A stretch of DNA of 6,317 nucleotides from contig JBDIBA010000054.1 of assembly GCA_039812705.1 (NCBI GenBank), positions 1 to 6,317 on the forward strand, read 5' to 3'. The DNA comes from JBDIBA01 sp039812705. GTDB taxonomy: Bacteria; Actinomycetota; Acidimicrobiia; Acidimicrobiales; JBBSGY01. The notes under the pieces were generated by a model. It was not told the origin of the DNA. It ran no database searches and was given only the letters and a program-made list of their open reading frames with translations. Shown here in pieces: positions 1-5,167 of this stretch; position 1 is the stretch's first letter; every line of letters begins with the position of its first letter. The position numbers and the translations under genes were made by a program.

Positions 1-129
1 AAGCCAGCAGCACGTCGCACAACGGCGGCTCGTTCGACCACACGTCGCGCAGCAAGCACCCGCCCAGCGGGTCGTGCAACCGGCGCTCGTCGTACGACCA
101 CTCGCGCACGCGCTACCAGCCGTCGCTAG
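1..129 (+). CDS. C-terminal end of a protein with a highly basic Arg/Thr/Ala tail (partial)
   Basis: Reading from base 1 gives 42 codons ending in TAG at 127-129. The residues are almost only Arg, Ala, Thr and Ser, with one Lys and two Pro; about a third are Arg and none is acidic. Such tails are disordered and bind nucleic acid non-specifically. Actinobacteria carry comparable, usually Lys/Ala-rich, tails on HU-type nucleoid proteins and on some ribosomal proteins. The folded part lies outside the window, so the family cannot be named. Near rnhB, other actinobacteria usually have rplS and lepB, but nothing here identifies either. The terminator 24 bases after the stop shows that this is the end of a transcription unit. 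Reading frame is fairly sure; identity is open. Confidence 0.7.
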   Translation, partial: KPAARRTTAARSTTRRAASTRPAGRATGARRTTTRARATSRR

Positions 130-152
130 TTAGACCTAGTCATACTGGTCAG

Positions 153-184
153 AAAAGAGCGGGGCATTTTGCCCCGCTCTTTTT
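153..184 (+). terminator. Rho-independent terminator of the basic-tail gene
   Basis: The arms 153-165 and 171-183 pair perfectly over 13 base pairs. The GC-rich core AGAGCGGGGC (156-165) pairs with 171-180 around the loop ATTTT. Five T run from 180 to 184, and more T-rich sequence follows to 192. The A-run before the stem mirrors the T-run, so it could also work on the minus strand, although no minus-strand gene ends here. It separates the upstream gene from rnhB. Confidence 0.93.
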
Positions 185-223
185 GTTTGTTTGAGAACGT
201 TCCACGTTGCGTCAACACGTGAT

Positions 224-229
224 TAGGTT
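224..229 (+). promoter_or_regulatory. Possible -10 box for rnhB (leaderless start)
   Basis: TAGGTT fits the actinobacterial TANNNT pattern and ends 8 bases before the rnhB ATG at 238, so transcription would begin at or next to the start codon. There is no clear Shine-Dalgarno sequence before that ATG, and an in-frame TGA at 220-222 rules out a longer protein. No good -35 box lies 17-18 bases upstream (TTCCAC at 200-205 is poor). It is credible mainly because three other starts here share the spacing. Confidence 0.3.
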
Positions 230-237
230 CGTGTCTC

Positions 238-990
238 ATGAAAGCGCCAACGGATACCAAGCCTCGCCGCAGTACCGCGGGTCGCCAGGCGGTTCCTTCG
301 TTGGCATTCGAAAGGCTGCAGTGGGAAGCGGGCAATTCGGTTGTTGTAGGCATCGACGAAGTCGGTCGAGGCTCGTGGGCCGGCCCGCTGACGGTAGGTG
401 CTGCAGTTCTTCCGCCAGATAAGCGTGTCAACAAGGTTCGCGACTCAAAAATGCTGTCCGAGTCCGTTCGCGAGGCAATGTTTGACCGTGTTGCATCTTG
501 GTGCGCGCAGTGGTCCGTTGGACACGCAAGTCCCGAGGAATGTGACCAACTCGGTATGGCTCAGGCACAGCGTGTTGCAGCCGCCCGAGCCATTGATGCA
601 CTTGGCGTGACTCCCGATGCCGTGTTGTTAGATGGCAACTGGGACTTTGTGGGTCATCCCAACACGACAACCATCATCAAGGGCGATCAAAAGTCGTTGT
701 CGATTGCAGCTGCGTCAATCCTTGCGAAAGTGACACGCGACAGGATCATGCGCTCGGCATCGAGCGATTACCCGTTCTATGGCTTTGAATCGAACAAGGG
801 TTATCCGTGTCCGCGGCACAAGGCAGCGCTGCAGGCGTACGGTCCAAGCCTCATTCACCGCAAGCGTTGGGCATTCATGAGCCACATTCCCTTTGGGTCA
901 CGCGCTACCGAACTTGACGACTTGTTGGCTGATGGCGACGGGCACGATGGTGCCCAAGAAGTAATCATTCAAGAATTGGATTTGAGATGA
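238..990 (+). CDS. rnhB: Ribonuclease HII
   Basis: Cytoplasmic endonuclease that cuts 5' of ribonucleotides embedded in duplex DNA and degrades RNA in RNA-DNA hybrids, starting ribonucleotide excision repair. The 250-residue product has the family hallmarks in order: GIDEVGRG (38-45) with catalytic Asp40 and Glu41 and the GRG loop that senses the ribose 2'-OH; Asp132 in LLDGNWDF; Asp150 in KGDQKS, 18 residues later as in characterised enzymes; SIAAASILAKVTRDR (155-169); and YGFESNKGYP, whose Tyr189 matches the conserved Tyr that stacks at the junction. The four-carboxylate metal site is complete. Family members are usually about 200-230 residues; the excess is a basic, probably disordered stretch before residue 24 and an acidic tail after about 222. 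The start is the only reasonable in-frame one. The last four bases overlap the next gene (ATGA), suggesting coupling. Confidence 0.96.
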   Translation: MKAPTDTKPRRSTAGRQAVPSLAFERLQWEAGNSVVVGIDEVGRGSWAGPLTVGAAVLPPDKRVNKVRDSKMLSESVREAMFDRVASWCAQWSVGHASPEECDQLGMAQAQRVAAARAIDALGVTPDAVLLDGNWDFVGHPNTTTIIKGDQKSLSIAAASILAKVTRDRIMRSASSDYPFYGFESNKGYPCPRHKAALQAYGPSLIHRKRWAFMSHIPFGSRATELDDLLADGDGHDGAQEVIIQELDLR

Positions 991-1190
991 AACACATTTC
1001 GTTGTTGTTGAGAGCCTCGGTTGTTTGGTCTGTGCTCGTGTGGGCAGTGCTCATCAAAAACATGATCACAGACGCCACGCATCCAACATTGTTCCGCGTG
1101 GTTCACATTGTTATTGCCGTTGTTTCGCTCGCTTTTGCGAGCGTTTCATGGCTAGCAGCAAGGAAGCTGGACCGAGCCCCGCAGCTCTGA
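987..1190 (+). CDS. Small two-helix membrane protein, unknown function
   Basis: The product has 67 residues. I do not recognise the family. Two hydrophobic segments, about residues 10-27 and 36-57, are joined by a short polar loop (KNMITDATHPT). The C-terminus ends in AARKLDRAPQL, and its positive charge would favour placing that end in the cytoplasm, making a helical hairpin with both ends inside. The ATG overlaps the rnhB stop as ATGA, and no Shine-Dalgarno sequence is visible before it, so translation probably depends on ribosomes ending rnhB. In mycobacteria the gene after rnhB encodes a soluble DUF2469 protein; this is not that protein. Hydrophobic pattern and tight coupling argue for a real gene, but its short length leaves some doubt. 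The stop at 1188-1190 is one base from the stop of the convergent gene. Confidence 0.72.
   Translation: MKHISLLLRASVVWSVLVWAVLIKNMITDATHPTLFRVVHIVIAVVSLAFASVSWLAARKLDRAPQL
1126..1143. other. Perfect 7-bp hairpin near the convergent gene ends
   Basis: CGCTCGC (1126-1132) and GCGAGCG (1137-1143) are exact reverse complements around a TTTT loop. Read on plus, TTT follows, but the hairpin lies inside the last third of the small membrane-protein gene, 44 bases before the end of its stop codon. Read on minus, it lies about 50 bases past the amidinohydrolase stop and could slow or stop that transcript, although no proper U-tract follows (AAACA). No better terminator is visible between the converging genes. 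Confidence 0.45.
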
Positions 1191-1191
1191 A

Positions 1192-2040
1192 TTAAGAGTG
1201 GTCGGCGTCGCTTAGGCGAACATCGAGCGCAAGGGTCAGGCATCGGCAACCGCCGCCGGCCTTGATGAACTCGGGGAGTGCAACGGTGACGACGTTGAAG
1301 CCCCACTGTTCAAGTTGACGCCCAACGCGCACCGGTGTTGCGGGCATGACGATTGTCTTTCCGACAACTACTGAGTTGCAGCAGAAGGTCAGAGCCTCTT
1401 CATCGTCGAGAATCAGCGGTTCGGGAACGAGAGCTGTCAGGTTGGCCAAGCCTTCGCGGTCGTGACCTAGTGGGGCGATGATCGCGCGACGGTCATCAAG
1501 CGGAGTGAAGGAAAGGTCGAGGTGGTATAGGCGCTGGTCCACAAGTTTGACGGCCAACATCGGCGCACCGGTTAGACGCGAAATGTGCGCGATGGCTTCG
1601 GCGTCGCTGCGTGTCCCGTAGCCCGAGATGAAGACTTTTGATTCCCCAATGCCGAAGGGAAGTGCATCGCCAACGCCTTCGTGAACAACTTGCTCGGGCA
1701 ATCGGTCAATGCGAAAACCTTGGGATTCAAAGTATGCGATGTCGTATCTGGTCTCGCCTTGACGTTCGGGGTGGCGAAAGTGGGTGGGGATGAACTGCTT
1801 GCCGTTCACGATTCCGGCATTTGCCGTGAAGACCATGTCTGGCCAGCCGTTCTGGGCGGTCTGCATGCGCACTTCGGCACCTGCTTGACGAAGCGCGGTG
1901 ACCAGGGTGTTCCACTGTTCGCGAGCAGCGTCAAGGTCGACTTGAACATCGACGTGCATCCACGGGTTGATCTCGTAGTTCACCCCGAAAAAGTCGGGTG
2001 GGCACATCAAGAAGCTGCGACCCCAGTCCAGTTCAGCCAT
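1192..2040 (-). CDS. DDAH/arginine-dihydrolase-type amidinohydrolase
   Basis: A 282-residue enzyme of the guanidino-group-modifying (amidinotransferase/DDAH/arginine deiminase) superfamily. These cytoplasmic enzymes attack a guanidine carbon with a Cys thiolate. Visible motifs: MCPPDFFGVNYEINPWM (12-28), typical of the branch containing actinobacterial DDAH-like proteins and the cyanobacterial arginine dihydrolase domain ArgZ/AgrE; WPDMVFTANAG (66-76) with substrate-contacting Asp68 and Asn74; HEGVGDAL (120-127); LYHLDLSF (171-178) with catalytic His173 and nearby Asp175; and GGGCRCLTL (262-270), where Cys267 fits the nucleophile. The catalytic set is intact, so it should be active. Substrate (arginine, methylated arginine or another guanidine) cannot be read from sequence. 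Single-domain length excludes the longer two-domain AgrE form. An extra Cys265 sits two residues before the nucleophile. The start has a strong ribosome site and lies one base after the upstream stop. Confidence 0.87.
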   Translation of the reverse strand: MAELDWGRSFLMCPPDFFGVNYEINPWMHVDVQVDLDAAREQWNTLVTALRQAGAEVRMQTAQNGWPDMVFTANAGIVNGKQFIPTHFRHPERQGETRYDIAYFESQGFRIDRLPEQVVHEGVGDALPFGIGESKVFISGYGTRSDAEAIAHISRLTGAPMLAVKLVDQRLYHLDLSFTPLDDRRAIIAPLGHDREGLANLTALVPEPLILDDEEALTFCCNSVVVGKTIVMPATPVRVGRQLEQWGFNVVTVALPEFIKAGGGCRCLTLALDVRLSDADHS

Positions 2041-2041
2041 G

Positions 2042-3190
2042 TCAGTCTTCCTCCTTGTCGATCTCTTTGACCGGATCTCCGCTTATTACATCGGACGCCG
2101 GGGTCCTGTCTTCACCAACCGTGGGCTCTCCGCCGAAACGGCCACGGTTGCGGTCATAAAGATCGCGACCGATCACGTGCAGAGCGCCCGAAACAGGAAT
2201 GGCGAGGACAGCCCCGAGGATTCCCAGCAGCTGAACACCGATCAAGACGCTGACCAAAACGGTTAGAGGGTTCAGGCGAACAGTGCGCGACATGATCGCC
2301 GGCTGGAGGAAGTTGTTCTCGATCTGTTGGTAGACGATGTAGACGATGAAGGCAATGATTCCGGCCTGCATGCTCGTGAGCAGAGACACCCCGACGGTTC
2401 CAATGGCGCCAAGCGTCGAACCAAAGAGGGGGATGAGCGCGCAGAAAGCGACCCAAACCGCAAGCACAAGCGGGTAAGGAACGCCCAGCAGGCTCATTGT
2501 TATGAAGGCTGTTGCGCCGGCGATTGTGCACATCAGCAGTTGACCGATTGTGTAACCGGTGACTGCGCGAGACGCATCGCTGGCAACCGCTGCAATGCGG
2601 ATTCGCGTTTCGGGCTTGAAGAATACAAGCGGCGCACGGATGATTCGTGGGCCTTCTAACAACATCATGACTGCAAGTACTGCCACAGTCAGCAGGCTGA
2701 TGACTGTCGAAAAAACCGTGCTTGCCACGTCGATAATTGATGTGGTTGACGAGGTCAGCGCACCTTGCAGTTTCGCCTGGTTGTCTCGGACGTACTGATC
2801 AAGTTGGTAGCGCTCGATTAACCGGCCAACTGAGTTCTTGCCGTTTGAGGCGTCTTCGATGTAGCCGGGCAGGTTGGAAATGAAGATGGTTGTTTGGTCG
2901 ACGATGGGTCGAATAAACAGGTAGCCAAGACCCACGAACAGTCCAACGCCAACGATGACGACAATGGCGGTTGACAAGCCGCGCCGCAGTTTCATCCTCT
3001 GTTGAAGGAAGTCCACGGCCGGGTTGAGCGCTAACGCCAAGAACGCGGCGATCAAGATCAGTTGGAGAGTCGACCAGGTCTCGCGAATGAACTGCCACAG
3101 CAAATAGGTGGCAACAACCATTGCAATTGTTGCGGCAATGGTCTTGTAAGGCACGCGCCTTTCCATGGTGTAGTTCGCGGGGGAGACCAT
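2042..3190 (-). CDS. AI-2E family transporter (UPF0118/PF01594-type membrane protein)
   Basis: A 382-residue integral inner-membrane protein with about eight hydrophobic segments: roughly 16-35, 40-58, 72-93, 158-178, 208-232, 238-258, 262-288 and 305-340. The soluble stretch at 95-155 matches the family's usual region after the third helix. Signature parts are LALNPAVDFL (52-61), GVPYPLVLAVWVAFCALIP (236-254), YQQIENNFLQPAIM (287-300) and LNPLTVLVSVLIGVQLLGI (306-324). The family is named after E. coli TqsA, an autoinducer-2 exporter, but many members do other work, including sodium/proton antiport, so the substrate is unknown. A polar, acidic tail follows from about 341. The ATG at 3190 has no Shine-Dalgarno but has a -10-like box 7 bases upstream; Met9 is an alternative start. 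The stop is one base before the amidinohydrolase ATG, so the two are surely co-transcribed. Confidence 0.9.
   Translation of the reverse strand: MVSPANYTMERRVPYKTIAATIAMVVATYLLWQFIRETWSTLQLILIAAFLALALNPAVDFLQQRMKLRRGLSTAIVVIVGVGLFVGLGYLFIRPIVDQTTIFISNLPGYIEDASNGKNSVGRLIERYQLDQYVRDNQAKLQGALTSSTTSIIDVASTVFSTVISLLTVAVLAVMMLLEGPRIIRAPLVFFKPETRIRIAAVASDASRAVTGYTIGQLLMCTIAGATAFITMSLLGVPYPLVLAVWVAFCALIPLFGSTLGAIGTVGVSLLTSMQAGIIAFIVYIVYQQIENNFLQPAIMSRTVRLNPLTVLVSVLIGVQLLGILGAVLAIPVSGALHVIGRDLYDRNRGRFGGEPTVGEDRTPASDVISGDPVKEIDKEED
2050..2056 (-). promoter_or_regulatory. Strong Shine-Dalgarno site of the amidinohydrolase gene
   Basis: On the minus strand AAGGAGG lies 9 bases before the ATG at 2040, inside the last codons of the AI-2E gene. 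It is the best ribosome site in the window and fixes the amidinohydrolase start. It contrasts with the first genes of the transcription units, which lack such a site. Confidence 0.85.
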
Positions 3191-3197
3191 TGGGCGA

Positions 3198-3203
3198 AGC
3201 GTA
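3198..3203 (-). promoter_or_regulatory. Possible -10 box for the AI-2E/amidinohydrolase operon
   Basis: On the minus strand TACGCT fits TANNNT and ends exactly 7 bases before the ATG at 3190, so the transcript could start at the initiation codon. No -35 match is seen at 17-18 bases; TTGATC at 3228-3233 is 24 bases away, too far for an ordinary promoter. Support comes mainly from spacing shared with other starts in the window. Confidence 0.3.
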
Positions 3204-3284
3204 GGCGGCCAAGGCCTGTTGGCGTGCGATCAAAGTTGTCCGGCTAGCTCTCGATAGTGGTCACAAGCGTCGGGCAGCCGTGTG

Positions 3285-3301
3285 GACCGATCAAGTCGGT
3301 C
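3285..3301. promoter_or_regulatory. Inverted repeat, possible operator between divergent operons
   Basis: GACCGA (3285-3290) and TCGGTC (3296-3301) are exact reverse complements separated by TCAAG, the size of a typical dimeric-repressor site. The repeat covers where the -35 box of the -10-like TAGCTT (3311-3316) would lie and is about 95 bases upstream of the AI-2E start. A related half, CGATCAAA, occurs at 3227-3234. If the downstream protein really begins at the GTG at 3282, the repeat would be within coding sequence. Confidence 0.35.
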
Positions 3302-3310
3302 ACCGTCCGC

Positions 3311-3316
3311 TAGCTT
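3311..3316 (+). promoter_or_regulatory. Possible -10 box for the unknown-protein/gdh operon
   Basis: TAGCTT fits TANNNT and ends 7 bases before the in-frame GTG at 3324, the same geometry as at 5155-5168. No -35 consensus is seen at 17-18 bases upstream; the inverted repeat 3285-3301 occupies that place. Confidence 0.25.
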
Positions 3317-3323
3317 CTTTCTG

Positions 3324-3719
3324 GTGGGCTTAGAGCTGCGAATTGTGAATTGCCGTCATTTGGGTGGGTGGCCAGACGGCCAGGCCATTCGTTACGAGCT
3401 CGACCGCAGCCTCACGCCGATGTCGCACGTTTCATTCTCCAAGGCGCCAGGTGACACGCAGGACGACCTTTGCGCCACGCTTGCCCAGCGCTATTTCGAG
3501 GTCGCAACAGACTGCGGCTTGTCGCTTGAGCGCGTGCACATGTTTTCCAACTTCGCCAGTGCGTACTTCAACGATGAAGCCATCTCACAAGACTCCCAAG
3601 AATCCCTTGCTGACGCCATTAACAAACTCTTCATCCATTACCTGCCTGGCGTAACGCCAACACCTGTAGAACTAGAACCAACAGCGCAAGGCACTGCAGA
3701 AGCCGCGCCCGGAGAATAA
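3324..3719 (+). CDS. Uncharacterised protein upstream of glutamate dehydrogenase
   Basis: I do not recognise this family. The start is uncertain: the reading frame opens with GTG at 3282, and GTG at 3324 and 3345 and ATG at 3420 are also possible. I chose 3324 because a -10-like box lies 7 bases before it. Codon choice looks poor upstream of about 3365, so a shorter protein is possible. The secure part, from ATG 3420, has 99 residues: a mixed, probably helical region with QDDLCATLAQRYFEVATDCG and LERVHMFSNFASAYF, then ADAINKLFIHYLPG, then a Pro/Thr/Ala/Glu-rich tail that looks disordered. There is no signal peptide or membrane segment. Its stop is 16 bases before the glutamate dehydrogenase ATG, so the two are probably one operon and it may act with or on that enzyme; that is inference from position only. 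Confidence 0.6.
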   Translation: MGLELRIVNCRHLGGWPDGQAIRYELDRSLTPMSHVSFSKAPGDTQDDLCATLAQRYFEVATDCGLSLERVHMFSNFASAYFNDEAISQDSQESLADAINKLFIHYLPGVTPTPVELEPTAQGTAEAAPGE

Positions 3720-3722
3720 GGA
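3718..3722 (+). promoter_or_regulatory. Weak Shine-Dalgarno site of glutamate dehydrogenase
   Basis: AAGGA overlaps the stop of the preceding gene and lies 13 bases before the ATG at 3736, which is farther than usual. Translation may be partly coupled to the upstream gene. The next in-frame Met (Met16) has no better site. Confidence 0.4.
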
Positions 3723-3735
3723 CACTCAGTTCCAA

Positions 3736-5001
3736 ATGGACCAACCTCCAAAGCACGAACATGTCGATGACTGGGAAGTTATGCAGCGCCGTTTTGACGA
3801 CGCAGCCAGCATTGTCGGTCTCGACCCGTCCATTCATCGCCAGCTGAGAATCCCGCGTCGTGTGCTTGAGGTGGCAGTGCCGGTGCGGATGGACAGCGGT
3901 GAGGTCGAAGTGTTTTCCGGTTGGCGCGTTCTTCACGACGACAGCCGCGGCCCTGCAAAGGGTGGCATCCGTTTTCACCAAGACGTTGATGGTCATGAAG
4001 TGACGGCACTCGCCGCTGGCATGACATTCAAGACTGCAGTCCTTGATGTGCCTTTCGGCGGCGCAAAGGGCGGTGTGCGGGTTGACCCTCGCAACCTTTC
4101 CTCCGGCGAACTGGAGCGTTTGACGCGTCGCTATACCTTCGAGATTGCTTCGGCCATCGGCCCGAACGTCGATGTTCCCGCACCAGACGTGAACACCGAC
4201 GGCCAAATCATGACCTGGCTGTACGACACCTACTCGGCCCTTCGCGGCGAGCTCCTGCCTGACGTCGTAACCGGAAAGCCCGTTGACATGGGTGGGTCCT
4301 ACGGCCGGGAAGGCGCAACTTCTTCAGGAGTTGTGACTTGCGCGCGCGAGGCGTTTGCCCGCCTCAATCTGCCGTTCACGGGCAGCAGGGCAGTGGTTCA
4401 AGGGTTTGGCAAGGTTGGCGGGCCGCTGGCGTTCTTGTTGGCTTCGGCAGGCATGCGCGTTGTTGCCGTGTCCGATGTCAACGGTGCCATCTACAACCCC
4501 GCAGGTCTAGACCCAATGCGACTTTCTGCCCACGCGGCCGAAACCAAGACAGTTGTTGGTTTCAGCGAGGCCGATCCAATTGCGCCCGACGAGCTTTGGA
4601 AGGTCGACAGCGAGCTGGCCATTCCCGCTGCGATGTCTGGTGCGGTCGACCAGCAAGTTGCCAACGACATCAAGGCAAAGGTTGTGGTTGAGGCCGCTAA
4701 CGGTCCGACCACCTTGCTGGCCGATGACGTGCTGAACGAACGTGGGATTGTCGTGGTGCCAGACATTTTGGCCAACGCCGGTGGCGTCACCGTGTCCTAT
4801 TTCGAATGGGCGCAGAGCCGCCAGGGTTACCGCTGGGAAGAAGACCTGGTTGCAAACCGCTTGCGCCGCATGATGGAAGACGCATTTGGCGCTGTCTGGG
4901 ACACCTCGCAGGAACGCAAGATTTCGTTGCGTTCGGCTGCGTTTGTTGTTGCCGTAACGCGATTGGCCGAAGCGCGAAAGGCTCGCGGAATCTTTCCCTG
5001 A
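3736..5001 (+). CDS. Glutamate dehydrogenase (Glu/Leu/Phe/Val dehydrogenase family)
   Basis: Cytoplasmic enzyme interconverting L-glutamate with 2-oxoglutarate, ammonia and NAD(P)H, linking carbon and nitrogen metabolism. Its 421 residues match the small hexameric class. The substrate domain holds Lys75 (GPAKGGIRFH), Lys99 (TFKTAV), Lys111 (PFGGAKGGV) and Asp151 (VPAPDVNT). Their spacings of 24, 12 and 40 residues equal those of Lys89, Lys113, Lys125 and Asp165 in the Clostridium symbiosum enzyme, so the catalytic set is complete. The Rossmann domain has VVQGFGKVG (220-228), with Asp247 after the second strand, a hint of NAD preference but not proof. ILANAGGVTVSYFEWAQ (344-360) is the family's C-terminal signature. 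GlnA-type or other nitrogen genes are not in view. A leucine or phenylalanine dehydrogenase is less likely, since those are usually shorter (about 350-380 residues). It follows the unknown protein by 16 bases. The symbol (gdhA or rocG type) is left open because cofactor and role are unproven. Confidence 0.95.
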   Translation: MDQPPKHEHVDDWEVMQRRFDDAASIVGLDPSIHRQLRIPRRVLEVAVPVRMDSGEVEVFSGWRVLHDDSRGPAKGGIRFHQDVDGHEVTALAAGMTFKTAVLDVPFGGAKGGVRVDPRNLSSGELERLTRRYTFEIASAIGPNVDVPAPDVNTDGQIMTWLYDTYSALRGELLPDVVTGKPVDMGGSYGREGATSSGVVTCAREAFARLNLPFTGSRAVVQGFGKVGGPLAFLLASAGMRVVAVSDVNGAIYNPAGLDPMRLSAHAAETKTVVGFSEADPIAPDELWKVDSELAIPAAMSGAVDQQVANDIKAKVVVEAANGPTTLLADDVLNERGIVVVPDILANAGGVTVSYFEWAQSRQGYRWEEDLVANRLRRMMEDAFGAVWDTSQERKISLRSAAFVVAVTRLAEARKARGIFP

Positions 5002-5130
5002 TTCCCCGAGAATCTGTACCAATTACCTATTGCCGACGCTTGGTTTCCGTGCCAGTCGCTTGGTCCGGGAATCACTCGCAAATTGGCCGAATCCAACCTC
5101 TCGCAGGCGGTGAAAAGCGCAGGTCGCACG

Positions 5131-5160
5131 TTGACTTAGGCCCCAAAAAGGGCGTACCTT
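5131..5160 (+). promoter_or_regulatory. Promoter of the LysM protein gene, leaderless type
   Basis: TTGACT (5131-5136) matches five of six bases of the -35 consensus. After an 18-base spacer, TACCTT (5155-5160) fits the TANNNT -10 pattern. The ATG at 5168 follows 7 bases after the -10 box, so transcription should start at or within a base or two of the A of the start codon, leaving no room for a ribosome site. This is the best promoter in the window. The 166-base gap before the gene (5002-5167) holds no gene I can support and no clear terminator for glutamate dehydrogenase. Confidence 0.7.
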
Positions 5161-5167
5161 TGTATTC

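Noticed and set aside
940..955. GGGCAC-GATG-GTGCCC hairpin near the end of rnhB
   Set aside because: A perfect 6-base stem, but fully within coding sequence (Gly/His/Asp codons), with no T-tract and the operon continuing after it.
3282..3323. GTG at 3282 as the start of the unknown protein
   Set aside because: It is the longest possible form, but there is no ribosome site or -10 box at suitable distance, codon choice is poor there, and it would place the inverted repeat inside the gene. Not excluded.
3631..4206. 191-codon open reading on the minus strand opposite glutamate dehydrogenase
   Set aside because: It lies opposite a gene with full catalytic motifs, shows no recognisable family, and mirrors the codon bias of the real gene.
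5000..5014. GATTC-N5-GAATC hairpin at the glutamate dehydrogenase stop
   Set aside because: Five AT-rich pairs with no T-tract after them; too weak to call a terminator.
5086..5120. Fragments resembling the actinobacterial c-di-AMP (ydaO) riboswitch, GCCGAATCC and GGTGAAA, before a cell-wall gene
   Set aside because: The other conserved blocks are missing, there are only about 80 bases to the gene, and the promoter lies after these fragments, so they would not be in the main transcript.
5140..5153. GCCC-CAAAAA-GGGC hairpin before the LysM gene
   Set aside because: Only four pairs, no T-tract, and it falls in the promoter spacer.
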